Positions 19,016 through 28,183 are shown, counted from the stretch's first letter. The stretch is 64,000 bases of DNA from Coriobacteriaceae bacterium (GCA_902362275.1 CABIWB010000007.1:1-64000), one strand, 5' to 3'. Numbers and translations: made by a program. The notes: generated by a model not told the origin, from the sequence alone.

Positions 19016-21187
19016 TTAAATAAACGGACGGGCTGCGCCGATCACATTTCCCCTTGCGCTAATGGAATGAATTCCGACGCCCTGATGAGGCCAAGAGTCA
19101 ATCATCATACCGCCGCCAAGTGCAATTGCGATATGCCCGCGATAATAAATCACATCGCCACGCTGAATTGAGTTCGTACTCACGGGCATAAAGATATTAC
19201 TTCGATACCAATTCATGGAATTGTAGGTTTGGCTTGGATCCCAGCGATGGTTATAAGGGTTGTAAACACCCATATCCATGCCAGTAGCATAAAGGCACTG
19301 CAAGACAAAACCAGAGCAATCAACAGCTCCACCGGGAGCGGTAGACCAAGGCTCAATATATTGCGTACCAATATACTCATAGGCGCGCTGGATAAAGGCG
19401 TTCACGCAATCTTCCCGCGTTGCCTCGACAGAGATGCGAGAAGGGGTCACATAGGTAAAGTATCCGGTGCAATAGCTAGGCAGCTGAACAGTCCAAGAAC
19501 TGACCTGAGGATACTGGGATGGATTTTGCCAGCCAACTTTGTCGCACTGGCCATCGCTCCAGAAAACTCGACGAACGCCATCGATGGTCCTTGCGCCCGT
19601 TGCCATAGCGCCGCTGCCGTCTAACCAATACCACTTACCCGAATCTTTAAGCCAGCCAACATGCATGCTTCCATTGGACTCAAGGTAATACCATGTTCCA
19701 TTCAAGCATTTCCAACCAGTTGCCATTTTTCCGTCAGCGTTTAGGTAATACCATGCACCGCCAGTAAAAACCCATCCGGTCTTCATCACGCCAGAATCGG
19801 CATCAAGCCAATACCAATCGCCGTCAATCTGCAGCCATCCAAGATGAATGGCACCCGTTCCGGGCTCAGCGTAAAACCTAAGATTTGCGACATTAACCCA
19901 GCCGGACGCAATCTGCCAACCATCAGCTCCAGCGGTTTTTAGGATAGTGCCGTTTTCGCGAATCACATCCTTGCAAAGATATCCATTATCATTAGCGTAT
20001 CTTTGAACGCCGTCATTAACGGTAACCCAGCTTGAAACCACAAGCCTACCGCTCTGGTTTGCAAAACAATCGTTGCCGCCCACCTCAAATAAGCCCGTTT
20101 TCATGAGATGGCTAACAGGGTCCAGGTAATACCAGCTCGTGCCCTCTTTATACCAGCCAGAAATAAGTGCACCAGATTGGGAGGCGAAATACCAGCCGTC
20201 CTCGACCTGAGCCCAACCAACAGCCATAGCCCCGTTAGGCTTTAAATAATAAGCTGCATTGCCAAGGTCTAAATACCCAACGGACATCTTACCATCGGAG
20301 GCTGGGTCGAGATAATACCAAGCGCCGTTAACGAGTTTCCAGCCAGTGGCCGCGATACCGTTAGAGCAGTAATACCAATCTGCTCCGTCTTTGTACCATC
20401 CATTTGCGAGGCCATAGTCACCAAAAATGTAGGTTCTTCCATCAATCTTTTGACGACCCTTAAACATGATGAACGTCTGTGGGTCAAAATAATAGCGAGC
20501 CCCACCTATCGTTTGCCATGACGAAGCAAGGGCACCCGATGAATAAGCCCAGTACCAATTCCCGTCAACGAGAATCCAGCCGGTTTTCATAGCACCAGTG
20601 GCATCTAAATAGTATTTCCCGCTCCCGAGGTCGACAAAACCAACCTGCATTATATGGGTGGCAGGATCCAGGTAATACCATGTGCCGTCTTGATAAAACC
20701 AATCAGCAGCTAAATCGCCTCCAGCATTGGCATAAAACCAATTTCCATCTGAGTTACGTAGCCAGCAGTTCTGATATAGCGCGCCAAAAGGCGTTGCGGC
20801 ATTGCCGTCATTCGCATAAAACGAAGCAGTCGATCCGCCAGCATCGGTCACATTGAAATAACCTGTCTGCATTGCACCATCATTGGCCGGATCAAGCCAA
20901 TACCAATAGCCCCCGCTTTGCAGCCAGCCAGTTTGGTGTTTACCGTTTTTTCCGTAATACCAAACTCCAGACGACTCGTCTCGTTGCCAGCCATCTTTTA
21001 TGACGGAAGAATTATCAGGTTGCAAATCATCGGAAACCACAGAAGAAAAATCCGCTTTTAACTCAATACTCTGAGCCTCAACGGAATCCTGTGCAAACGC
21101 GACATTCGCACTCAGGGGCAAGCAGCAAGCAGTGATTAATGACGCAGCAGCACAAACAAGCGTGGCCTTCTTTTCGAATCGATACAT
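19016..21187 (-). CDS. secreted NlpC/P60 peptidase with choline/glucan-binding-type repeats
   Basis: A 723-residue protein: signal peptide (CAAASLITACCLPLSANVAFA), then roughly 20 aromatic wall-binding repeats over residues 60-570, then a C-terminal NlpC/P60 domain with VDCSGFVLQCLYATG (catalytic Cys), RGDVIYYRGHIAIALG (catalytic His) and a late polar residue. Such enzymes cut D-Glu-diamino-acid bonds in peptidoglycan stems. The ATG at 21185-21187 has GGGAGGG 8 nt upstream. It is divergent from the licC-licA gene across a 165-bp gap that holds a perfect palindrome, so both may share regulation. Confidence 0.9.
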   Translation of the reverse strand: MYRFEKKATLVCAAASLITACCLPLSANVAFAQDSVEAQSIELKADFSSVVSDDLQPDNSSVIKDGWQRDESSGVWYYGKNGKHQTGWLQSGGYWYWLDPANDGAMQTGYFNVTDAGGSTASFYANDGNAATPFGALYQNCWLRNSDGNWFYANAGGDLAADWFYQDGTWYYLDPATHIMQVGFVDLGSGKYYLDATGAMKTGWILVDGNWYWAYSSGALASSWQTIGGARYYFDPQTFIMFKGRQKIDGRTYIFGDYGLANGWYKDGADWYYCSNGIAATGWKLVNGAWYYLDPASDGKMSVGYLDLGNAAYYLKPNGAMAVGWAQVEDGWYFASQSGALISGWYKEGTSWYYLDPVSHLMKTGLFEVGGNDCFANQSGRLVVSSWVTVNDGVQRYANDNGYLCKDVIRENGTILKTAGADGWQIASGWVNVANLRFYAEPGTGAIHLGWLQIDGDWYWLDADSGVMKTGWVFTGGAWYYLNADGKMATGWKCLNGTWYYLESNGSMHVGWLKDSGKWYWLDGSGAMATGARTIDGVRRVFWSDGQCDKVGWQNPSQYPQVSSWTVQLPSYCTGYFTYVTPSRISVEATREDCVNAFIQRAYEYIGTQYIEPWSTAPGGAVDCSGFVLQCLYATGMDMGVYNPYNHRWDPSQTYNSMNWYRSNIFMPVSTNSIQRGDVIYYRGHIAIALGGGMMIDSWPHQGVGIHSISARGNVIGAARPFI

Positions 21188-21283
21188 AAGCGACCCTCCC
21201 AGATATCCTATTTAGTTATTTTAATCCACCTTTCGAGATTGATTTTCGCTACTTTCTGTTCAGTCTATGTAGCTAAATACAAT

Positions 21284-21306
21284 TGATTGAACATATCGTT
21301 CAATCA
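21284..21306. promoter_or_regulatory. candidate operator in the licC-licA / NlpC gap
   Basis: Perfect inverted repeat TGATTGAAC-ATATC-GTTCAATCA, 47 bp before the GTG start of the HTH-LicC-LicA gene and 97 bp from the divergent gene. Its dyad symmetry fits a dimeric HTH regulator, perhaps the HTH at the front of the LicC-LicA protein. Binding is not shown. Confidence 0.6.
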
Positions 21307-21352
21307 TTCTATTCTTTTCCTAAGCAATGAACATCTTAATTGGAGGCCTGCA

Positions 21353-23125
21353 GTGGAACTGACCAAGCGTAACTTTACAGTTCTGTACGAATACCTAAAG
21401 AACCCATATGCCAGCCAGCGAGAAGTTGCCGAGCGCACCGGCCTTTCACTTGGATCAGTAAACGCAGCGAATAAAGAGCTCACGAATGAGGGGCTTCTCG
21501 AATCGGACAGCCTAACCGACGGCGGTTACGAAGCGCTTCATCCCTATAAGGTTGAAAACGCAGTGATATTGGCTGCGGGGCTTTCGAGCCGCTTTGCTCC
21601 CATTTCGTATGAAAAGCCCAAAGGCCTTTTAAAAGTACGTGGTGAGATCCTCATTGAGCGACAGATTAGGCAGCTGCAAGACGCAGGTATCAGCAATATC
21701 ACCGTCGTTGTCGGCTATAAAAAAGAATATTTCTTCTATCTCGAAAGCAAGTTCGGCGTCTCGATTGTCGTCAACAACGAATATGCATCCAAAAATAACC
21801 ACGCATCGCTTATGTGTGTAAAAGAGCGGCTTGGCAACACCTATATTTGCTCAAGCGATGATTACCTTCTAAACAATCCGTTCGAAGCCTACGTTTGGAA
21901 AGCATTTTATTCTGCTCAATATGCTGAAGGCGCCACCAAAGAATGGTGCATTCAAACCGGAGCAATGGACAGAATTACCAATGTTACGATTGGCGGTTCC
22001 GATGCTTGGTATATGCTCGGACATGTCTACTTTGATAAAGCCTTCTCGCTTGCATTTAAGCAGATTCTCGAAACGGAATATAACAAGCCCGAAACAACGG
22101 ACAAGCTTTGGGAAGATCTATATATCGAGCACATCAAGGAGCTCGATATGGTTATCAAGAAGTATCCTGAGGGCGAGATCAACGAATTCGATTCTCTTGA
22201 TGAGCTGCGTGCCTTTGATCCGCATTTTATCGAAAACGTTGACTCCGATATTTTCGATAACATCGAGCAAGTGCTCGGCTGCTCCAAATCAGAGATTCAC
22301 GACGTTTATCCCCTTAAACAAGGTCTTACGAATCTATCGTGCCACTTTAGAACCAATGACGGAGAGTACGTTTACCGCCATCCGGGAGTCGGGACCGAAC
22401 TGCTTATTAACAGAAATGGAGAAGTAGCCGCACTTAAAAAGGCCAAGGAACTCGGCCTTGACGACACGTTCATTCATGAGGACCCAAAGCGTGGTTGGAA
22501 AATTTCGAAGTTTGTACCCAACGCAAAGCAGCCTGACCCGCATGATCCTGCCCAAATGAATCGAATGATGCAGATGTGTCGTTCGCTTCACGAGAGTGGT
22601 GCAAATGTTGAAACCGAATTTGACTTCTACCTCGAAGCGAAGCGCTACGAATCACTTCTTCTGGAAAAAGGTCCCATCGACATTCCAGGCTACAGGGAAA
22701 TGGCCGCCGAAATCGATGAATTGGAGCACTTTGTTCAGGCCGACAATGCGCCAAAATGCCTTTGCCACAATGACTTCTTCTACCTCAATTTTCTTATCGA
22801 TGAAAACGACAAGTACTATCTCATTGACTGGGAATATGCTGGCATGAGCGATTACGCGAACGATTTTGGAACTTGCAGTGTCTGCTGCGAGCTTTCCGAA
22901 GACGAAGTCGACCGCGCGCTTGATGCATATTTTGGGCGCAAGGCAACAAACAACGAAGTTGCGCATAACTATGCGCACATTGCCCTTGCTGGATGGTGCT
23001 GGTACCTCTGGGCTCTTCTGAAAGAAGCCGAAGGCGATTTCGTGGGCGAATGGCTCTATATCTACTTCAATTACGGTGCCAAATATCTTAAAAAGGCACT
23101 GGAGATCTATCGAAAAGGTGAGTAA
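21353..23125 (+). CDS. licC/licA: HTH - CTP:phosphocholine cytidylyltransferase - choline kinase fusion (LicC-LicA)
   Basis: A 590-residue three-part protein. Residues ~1-60 form a winged HTH (YLKNPYASQREVAERTGLSL, GSVNAANKELTNEGLL). Residues ~65-300 are a nucleotidyltransferase like LicC: AVILAAGLSSRFAPIS, KPKGLLKVRGEILIERQI, SSDDYLL. Residues ~330-590 are a LicA-type choline kinase: GLTNLSCHF, YRHPGVGTELLI, LCHNDFFYLNFLI (kinase HxDxxxxN) and LIDWEYAGMSDYANDF (DxE). Together they turn choline into CDP-choline, the donor for LicD. The GTG at 21353 has GGAGG 6 nt upstream; a TTG at 21287 lies inside the palindrome and is unlikely. licB follows after 2 bp. Confidence 0.9.
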   Translation: MELTKRNFTVLYEYLKNPYASQREVAERTGLSLGSVNAANKELTNEGLLESDSLTDGGYEALHPYKVENAVILAAGLSSRFAPISYEKPKGLLKVRGEILIERQIRQLQDAGISNITVVVGYKKEYFFYLESKFGVSIVVNNEYASKNNHASLMCVKERLGNTYICSSDDYLLNNPFEAYVWKAFYSAQYAEGATKEWCIQTGAMDRITNVTIGGSDAWYMLGHVYFDKAFSLAFKQILETEYNKPETTDKLWEDLYIEHIKELDMVIKKYPEGEINEFDSLDELRAFDPHFIENVDSDIFDNIEQVLGCSKSEIHDVYPLKQGLTNLSCHFRTNDGEYVYRHPGVGTELLINRNGEVAALKKAKELGLDDTFIHEDPKRGWKISKFVPNAKQPDPHDPAQMNRMMQMCRSLHESGANVETEFDFYLEAKRYESLLLEKGPIDIPGYREMAAEIDELEHFVQADNAPKCLCHNDFFYLNFLIDENDKYYLIDWEYAGMSDYANDFGTCSVCCELSEDEVDRALDAYFGRKATNNEVAHNYAHIALAGWCWYLWALLKEAEGDFVGEWLYIYFNYGAKYLKKALEIYRKGE

Positions 23126-23127
23126 CG

Positions 23128-24069
23128 ATGCAATTCGGCTTTTTTAGCGGTCTTCTTTGGGGCCTTGATACAGTAATACTTGGAATCGGTTTGGCGCTCG
23201 CGCCCTATATTGGATCGGCGGAAGCGCTTGCATGTGCCTCCATTGCGGGATCTTTTCTCCATGATGCCTTCTGTGCGATCTGGCTCTTTGGGTACATGGG
23301 AGTTCGAGGCAGATTAAAAGACACGCTCGCTGCACTTAAAACTCGTTCGGGCAAGGTCGTCATCGCCGGCGCTCTGCTCGGTGGGCCTATCGGGATGACC
23401 GGCTACGTATTGGCAATTAATAACATCGGAGCTGCCTATACGGCAATCATCTCCGCCTTCTATCCCGCGGTCGGAGCATTCCTTTCTTTCGTGCTGCTGA
23501 AAGAGAAAATGGGCAAAGGACAGATTCTTTCCCTTCTCGTTGCTCTTTGCGGCGTAATGACGATGGGCTATCTATCGGCCGGGTCGAGCGAGATTGCAAA
23601 TGCCCCTCTCGGCTTACTCGGCGCGGTGCTTGCCGTTATCGGATGGGGATCCGAAGCGGTGCTGTGCGCATGGGGAATGAAAGATCGTGCCGTTGATGAC
23701 GAAACGGCTTTGCAAATCCGCGAAACTACAAGTGCGCTTGTTTATGGAGTGCTCGTACTCCCCCTCTTCGGAGCATGGCATTTCACGCTGGGTGCTATCC
23801 CGAGCATGCCCACATTGATTATTGCACTCGCCGGACTCGCGGGAACTGCATCCTATCTGTTCTATTACAAGGGCATTGCGGCAATCGGAGCAGCGCGTGC
23901 GATGGCTCTGAATATCTCCTATTCGGCATGGTCGGTGGTCTTTGGCCTGATCTTGCTTGGAACAATTCCCGACGTGGCATCCGTAATCTGCTGCATTGTA
24001 ATTGTATGCGGAACAGTTTTGGCAGCCAGTAACTGGGACGAACTATTTGGACGTAATAAGACGGCTTAG
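23128..24069 (+). CDS. licB: LicB-like choline permease (EamA/DMT family)
   Basis: A 313-residue protein with ten hydrophobic segments in two repeats of five, as in drug/metabolite transporters; it begins MQFGFFSGLLWGLDTVILGI and has AFYPAVGAFLSFVLLKEKMG at the end of the first EamA repeat and NISYSAWSVVFGLILLG in the second. Next to licC-licA the likely substrate is choline. The gene starts 2 bp after the LicA stop and ends at a strong terminator, so licCA-licB form one operon. Confidence 0.88.
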   Translation: MQFGFFSGLLWGLDTVILGIGLALAPYIGSAEALACASIAGSFLHDAFCAIWLFGYMGVRGRLKDTLAALKTRSGKVVIAGALLGGPIGMTGYVLAINNIGAAYTAIISAFYPAVGAFLSFVLLKEKMGKGQILSLLVALCGVMTMGYLSAGSSEIANAPLGLLGAVLAVIGWGSEAVLCAWGMKDRAVDDETALQIRETTSALVYGVLVLPLFGAWHFTLGAIPSMPTLIIALAGLAGTASYLFYYKGIAAIGAARAMALNISYSAWSVVFGLILLGTIPDVASVICCIVIVCGTVLAASNWDELFGRNKTA

Positions 24070-24087
24070 CTTGATTAACAATGTAGT

Positions 24088-24120
24088 AAAAGGGGAGAGC
24101 TCGTCGAGCTCTCCCCTTTT
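24088..24120 (+). terminator. rho-independent terminator of the lic operon
   Basis: Perfect 16-bp dyad AAAAGGGGAGAGCTCG-T-CGAGCTCTCCCCTTTT; the A and T ends make it work in both directions, so it also ends the convergent C39 gene. It lies just outside the inverted segment. Confidence 0.9.
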
Positions 24121-24130
24121 AGCATCATGG

Positions 24131-24274
24131 CTATTCAATTACCACGGCCTGGCTATCCCGTAGTCCTTAAAGGCTATGATGACGAGCAGGGAATTGTTTA
24201 TCTTTCGGATTCGATTAACGGCAATGTTACGCGAAATGCCCAGGTGTTCTTCGGCACATGGCAACAGATGGATA
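24131..24274. other. microinverted 3' end of the C39-like gene
   Basis: The plus strand from about 24148 reads PVVLKGYDDEQGIVYLSD and then NGNVTRNAQVFFGTWQQMD, the conserved end of a C39-like domain, while the rest of that gene is on the minus strand. The 5-bp inverted repeat TATCC (24154-24158) / GGATA (24270-24274) bounds the flipped piece. Reversing 24154-24274 restores one minus-strand frame that runs through GGNYPVVLKGYDDEQG and FFGTWQQMDSQAVVIE to a TAG at 24131-24133, giving a 652-residue protein. Confidence 0.88.
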
Positions 24275-26089
24275 ATTACCGCCCCACAGGCCATAAGAAT
24301 GCCCATTATACCAACGTGCAGCATAACGGCCTCCTGGCCAACTTCCCCACTCGGTATTCCACATCTCAACAGGTTGACCACAGGTCAGTCTGTTCAGAAT
24401 GGAAGAAATTGACGAGAAAGAGACGTCTTTTGCCTGCTTGCCACTTCCAGCAGCACGCAGAAAGTTATTGCCAGCAATAGTAATCGCAGGGGCGACGCAT
24501 CCCATGAGACCCCCGCTGCTACGCCTTGGGTTGCCATCAAAGGCGGTAACAAAGTTGCCGTTGCTTCCCTTGGGCAAGTAATAATCCGCAATAATCGTCT
24601 TACCTAAACCGAAACCATAGTAGTTAAGCAAGTTTGTAAGGGCAACCGACTCACAGCCAGTAGGAAGTTCCGGGTACTGCGAATAGCACGGGACATCGAC
24701 CCAAGCGCCAACCATTGCGCCGGATGAACTGAACTTGTAGTCGGTAGAGCCGATCCAATACCAACCGTTGCTCAACATTACTCCCCCACGTGCGGCATCA
24801 AGGTAATACCATGTGCCCCCAAGGGAAAGCCATCCCGTTTTCATTGTGCCAGAAGCGGATTCTAGCCAGTACCAGTTACCGCCATCGTTAAGCCAGCCAG
24901 TCGCCATTCGACCATCCGAGTTGAAGTAATACCAAGACCCAGCTATTTGCTGCCATCCAGTCAGAATTACCCCATTAGCAGAACAATAATATCGAGAACC
25001 CTGAGTCTCAATCCAGCCCGTTCTAACATTCCCGCCATCGTCAATCAGCTGGATTCCTGAATCGGTCATGATGCCCTTAAGGTCAATTGCACCGCTGGAT
25101 GAAGAATGATACATACAGAACCCATCACCGTTTGACCAGCAATTAGCCATCATCTTGCCGGAACTATTAAATATGTATTCACATGATCCAATAGTTTGAA
25201 AGCCCGTTGCCATGGCGCGCGTCGAGGGGTCGAGCCAGTACCACGCACCGTTTAGGCTGAGCCAGCCGGAGGCCAGCGCGCCGGAGCCAGTCGCGTAGTA
25301 CCAGGTGCCGCCGTCGAGGACCCAGCCGGTCGCCATGGCGCCGGAGGCGTCGAACCAGTACGCGGAGCCGTTGCACGAATGGGGGTCCGTCGCCATGGCG
25401 CCGCCCGCGTCGGGGTCGAGCCAGTACCAGGAGCCGCCGGTGTAAAGCCAGCCGGTCGAGGCGATACCGTCAGCGAACCAGTACCAGGAGCCGTCGACGA
25501 GGCCCCAGCCGTTAAGGGGACCGCAGCTGCCGAAGTAGCGGCGGACGCCCTGCGCATCAGTCTGGTAACCCGTCAGCATGGCCCCCGTCCGGGCGTCGAA
25601 GCAGTAGGGAACGCCGCCGACGGAAACGGGGCCGCGCGCCAGCGCGCCGGATCCCGTCGCGTAGTACCAGGTGCCGCCGTCGAGGACCCATCCGGTCGCC
25701 ATCGCGCCGGAGGCGTCGAACCAGTACATGGAGCCGTTGCACTCGTGGAGCCCGGTGGCCATGGCATGCGTCGAGGGGTCGAGCCAATACCAGGCCCCAT
25801 TGGTATAGAGCCAGCCAGAATGCAACGAGACCGGATTGACTGAATCCACATAGAACCAGTTGCCGTCAAACGAATTCCAACCCAGATTCCATTTAACGGA
25901 TTCTTGAGCAGGACCATCATCGATTGAATCGGAAGGAGAAAGAGTCGAGGGGACGGATTGCCGCTCAAAATCAGTAGGGATGGAGGAGCTTATGGGTTCT
26001 GCGTTCGCGATATCAACCACACCGGGTCCAGCGAGCAGTAGAGTTGAAAGAATGATTAGGATTAATGTTATTTGCTTTTTCCTTGCCAT
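24227..26089 (-). CDS. secreted C39-like protease with wall-binding repeats, C-terminus disrupted by an inversion
   Basis: As it stands the frame encodes 620 residues: signal peptide (LILIILSTLLLAGPGVVDIANA), about 16 aromatic wall-binding repeats (residues ~70-455), and most of a C39-like domain (CYSQYPELPTGCESVALTNL with the expected catalytic Cys, NYYGFGLGKT, SSGGLMGCVAPA, RWYNGHSYGLWGGNY). The last ~20 residues (SVAMCRRTPGHFA) are antisense to the true domain end, which lies inverted at 24154-24274. The domain therefore lacks its VVLKGYDD strand and Asp. In the restored frame the usual catalytic His is a Tyr (NYPVVL), so the enzyme may have been inactive before. The repeats at 25.2-25.8 kb are much more GC-rich than the rest. 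Confidence 0.85.
   Translation of the reverse strand: MARKKQITLILIILSTLLLAGPGVVDIANAEPISSSIPTDFERQSVPSTLSPSDSIDDGPAQESVKWNLGWNSFDGNWFYVDSVNPVSLHSGWLYTNGAWYWLDPSTHAMATGLHECNGSMYWFDASGAMATGWVLDGGTWYYATGSGALARGPVSVGGVPYCFDARTGAMLTGYQTDAQGVRRYFGSCGPLNGWGLVDGSWYWFADGIASTGWLYTGGSWYWLDPDAGGAMATDPHSCNGSAYWFDASGAMATGWVLDGGTWYYATGSGALASGWLSLNGAWYWLDPSTRAMATGFQTIGSCEYIFNSSGKMMANCWSNGDGFCMYHSSSSGAIDLKGIMTDSGIQLIDDGGNVRTGWIETQGSRYYCSANGVILTGWQQIAGSWYYFNSDGRMATGWLNDGGNWYWLESASGTMKTGWLSLGGTWYYLDAARGGVMLSNGWYWIGSTDYKFSSSGAMVGAWVDVPCYSQYPELPTGCESVALTNLLNYYGFGLGKTIIADYYLPKGSNGNFVTAFDGNPRRSSGGLMGCVAPAITIAGNNFLRAAGSGKQAKDVSFSSISSILNRLTCGQPVEMWNTEWGSWPGGRYAARWYNGHSYGLWGGNYPSVAMCRRTPGHFA
25433..25762. repeat. 330-bp block shared with the GH25 gene (copy 1)
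   Basis: By eye this block is identical to 26661-26990, 1228 bp away, in the same orientation. It codes for wall-binding repeats and is far more GC-rich than both gene ends, which points to recent gene conversion or duplication. Confidence 0.85.
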
Positions 26090-26189
26090 GTGCAGCCCCC
26101 AGTAGTTACCAATTTTTATATAAACATAGTCTACAAATGGATAGCTAAGAGCAATATGTAATTAGAAAAAGGCAATTAAGGAAGAGTTG

Positions 26190-27920
26190 CTAGCCGAGCC
26201 AAGCGCCATTACTAGCAAAAGAGTATTTCACCCCATCGATTTCTTGAACACCCGTAGTCATTGCGTGCGTCGTGGGGTCAAGCCAGTACCAGGCGCCGCC
26301 GACGTATGCCCAGCCGGAGGCCAGCGCGCCTGATCCCGTCGCGTAGTACCAGGTGCCGCCGTCGAGGACCCAGCCGGTCGCCATGGCGCCGGAGGCGTCG
26401 AACCAGTACGCGGAGCCGTTGCACTCGTGGAGCCCGGTGGCCATGGCGTGTGTCGCGGGGTCAAGCCAGTACCAGGCGCCGCCGACGTATGCCCAGCCGG
26501 AGGCCAGCGCGCCTGATCCCGTCGCGTAGTACCAGGTGCCGCCGTCGAGGACCCAGCCGGTCGCCATGGCGCCGGAGGCGTCGAACCAGTACGCGGAGCC
26601 GTTGCACTCGTGGAGCCCGGTGGCCATGGCGTGTGTCGCGGGGTCAAGCCAGTACCAGGCGCCGCCGGTGTAAAGCCAGCCGGTCGAGGCGATACCGTCA
26701 GCGAACCAGTACCAGGAGCCGTCGACGAGGCCCCAGCCGTTAAGGGGACCGCAGCTGCCGAAGTAGCGGCGGACGCCCTGCGCATCAGTCTGGTAACCCG
26801 TCAGCATGGCCCCCGTCCGGGCGTCGAAGCAGTAGGGAACGCCGCCGACGGAAACGGGGCCGCGCGCCAGCGCGCCGGATCCCGTCGCGTAGTACCAGGT
26901 GCCGCCGTCGAGGACCCATCCGGTCGCCATCGCGCCGGAGGCGTCGAACCAGTACATGGAGCCGTTGCACTCGTGGAGCCCGGTGGCCATTGCACCGCCC
27001 GCGTCGGGGTCGAGCCAGTACCAGGCTCCGCCCTGGCGCAACCATCCGGTATACGCTTTGCCGTCAGAGGTTGCGTAATGCCAAGTGCCCTCTTTTAACT
27101 GCCAGTAATAAAGAGAGACATCAACATACGCGTAATTCATATCAACGTTTCCGCTAATACCAGAAACTTTTCCGCGGCTTGTATACTGCCAAAAGCTGTA
27201 ACTGCCGGTATAGTGACATTGGGAGTTGTATTGAGCAATCCAATGATCCCAAGAACCGCTCTTAAATACAGGGTCGGTCAATATATTGTTAAACCAATTT
27301 AGGTTTGCATAAATGCCTGGCTTATATCCAGCACTTGAAATCTTATTACAGAATGTCTGAGCTCTAGATGCAATTCCGGATTGACGACCATCTGCGATAA
27401 TTGTCTTGTCCTCAAGATCGTAATACACCGGTAGCCTAGGATTGTGCCACGATAGGCAGTCAATCACCATGGACGCCTCATCGGCTGCCTGTTGATTATC
27501 AAAAGCATATGAATAGACATAGACGCCGTAGGGAATTCCGAGTCGCTCGCACTCAGAAATATTACGATTAAATTGATAGTCAACTCGACCGCCGAAAGAC
27601 GGAGCGCCAAACCCAACGCGCAGAATAGCGAAATCGATGCCAGAAGCTTTAACTGCGTCCCAATCAATACGCCCTTGGTGCTCGCTGACGTCAATGCCCT
27701 GAGCTGTAACCCCATCGGGAAGAGCCTCCATAGACAATAAAGCTATTCCGTCTTCTTCGGAAGAAGCATCATCTGAAACTAATTGTCCACCCTCATAACG
27801 CCAAGAATTCTCAACCAGAGTCTGAGCAGCCTCTGCATCCGCAGGGCATACAAACATAGAAACGGGCGCAAGGAGCATCAGCACCAACAATGCCGAAAAC
27901 AACTTAAGATGTTTGTTCAT
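26190..27920 (-). CDS. secreted GH25 muramidase with wall-binding repeats
   Basis: A 576-residue protein: signal peptide (LLVLMLLAPVSMFVCPADA), then a GH25 lysozyme domain at residues ~70-265 (GIDVSEHQGRIDWDAVKASG, FAILRVGFG, the catalytic YYDLEDKT, and a terminal WQYTSRGKVSGISGNVDMNY), then about twelve aromatic wall-binding repeats to the end. It should cut the MurNAc-GlcNAc bond of peptidoglycan. The ATG at 27918-27920 has GAGG 6 nt upstream. The repeats include two exact-looking 183-bp tandem units and the 330-bp block shared with the neighbouring C39 gene. Confidence 0.93.
   Translation of the reverse strand: MNKHLKLFSALLVLMLLAPVSMFVCPADAEAAQTLVENSWRYEGGQLVSDDASSEEDGIALLSMEALPDGVTAQGIDVSEHQGRIDWDAVKASGIDFAILRVGFGAPSFGGRVDYQFNRNISECERLGIPYGVYVYSYAFDNQQAADEASMVIDCLSWHNPRLPVYYDLEDKTIIADGRQSGIASRAQTFCNKISSAGYKPGIYANLNWFNNILTDPVFKSGSWDHWIAQYNSQCHYTGSYSFWQYTSRGKVSGISGNVDMNYAYVDVSLYYWQLKEGTWHYATSDGKAYTGWLRQGGAWYWLDPDAGGAMATGLHECNGSMYWFDASGAMATGWVLDGGTWYYATGSGALARGPVSVGGVPYCFDARTGAMLTGYQTDAQGVRRYFGSCGPLNGWGLVDGSWYWFADGIASTGWLYTGGAWYWLDPATHAMATGLHECNGSAYWFDASGAMATGWVLDGGTWYYATGSGALASGWAYVGGAWYWLDPATHAMATGLHECNGSAYWFDASGAMATGWVLDGGTWYYATGSGALASGWAYVGGAWYWLDPTTHAMTTGVQEIDGVKYSFASNGAWLG
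26274..26660. repeat. 183-bp tandem repeat in the GH25 gene
   Basis: Units begin at 26274, 26457 and 26640 (marker GGGGTCA), a period of 183 bp or 61 codons; the third copy diverges after about 26665 into the 330-bp shared block. Each unit codes for about three aromatic repeats. In-frame unit size allows gain or loss without a frameshift. Confidence 0.85.
26661..26990. repeat. 330-bp block shared with the C39 gene (copy 2)
   Basis: Partner of 25433-25762; see there. Recombination between the copies would delete 1228 bp including the gap between the two genes and fuse the GH25 N-terminus to the C39 C-terminus in frame. Confidence 0.85.
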
Positions 27921-28147
27921 GTAAACCTCGTCATTCGCTCTTGATTGCGTCTAGCTTACAGCATAGCTATGAAAGATTCCAGAACATCCAACTGGACAAG
28001 ATGCCATCTAGGACGACAAATAACTGCACGCAATACCACAATGTAAACAAGAACTTCCCAGCAGGGTGAAACCAAGGACTCCTAGTCCCTACTCTTAGCC
28101 CCAAAGAATGCCGACATCAGTTAGCTTTCAAACCAGATGTCAAAAAG

Positions 28148-28172
28148 GTAGGGGACCCAGAGAGTCCCCTAC
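28148..28172 (-). terminator. rho-independent terminator
   Basis: GTAGGGGAC / GTCCCCTAC with a 7-nt loop, followed on the minus strand by CTTTTTG, 12 bp after the stop of the NlpC/P60-like gene. Confidence 0.85.
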
Positions 28173-28183
28173 AACGCGGAATT

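Noticed and set aside
24227..24480. A separate small plus-strand gene starting MAIQLPRPGYP at 24127
   Set aside because: Its first half is the inverted end of the C39 gene and the rest is antisense to it; no ribosome site.
25200..27000. CRISPR array
   Set aside because: The regular repeats are in-frame codons for wall-binding modules, not short repeats with unique spacers. No cas gene is present.
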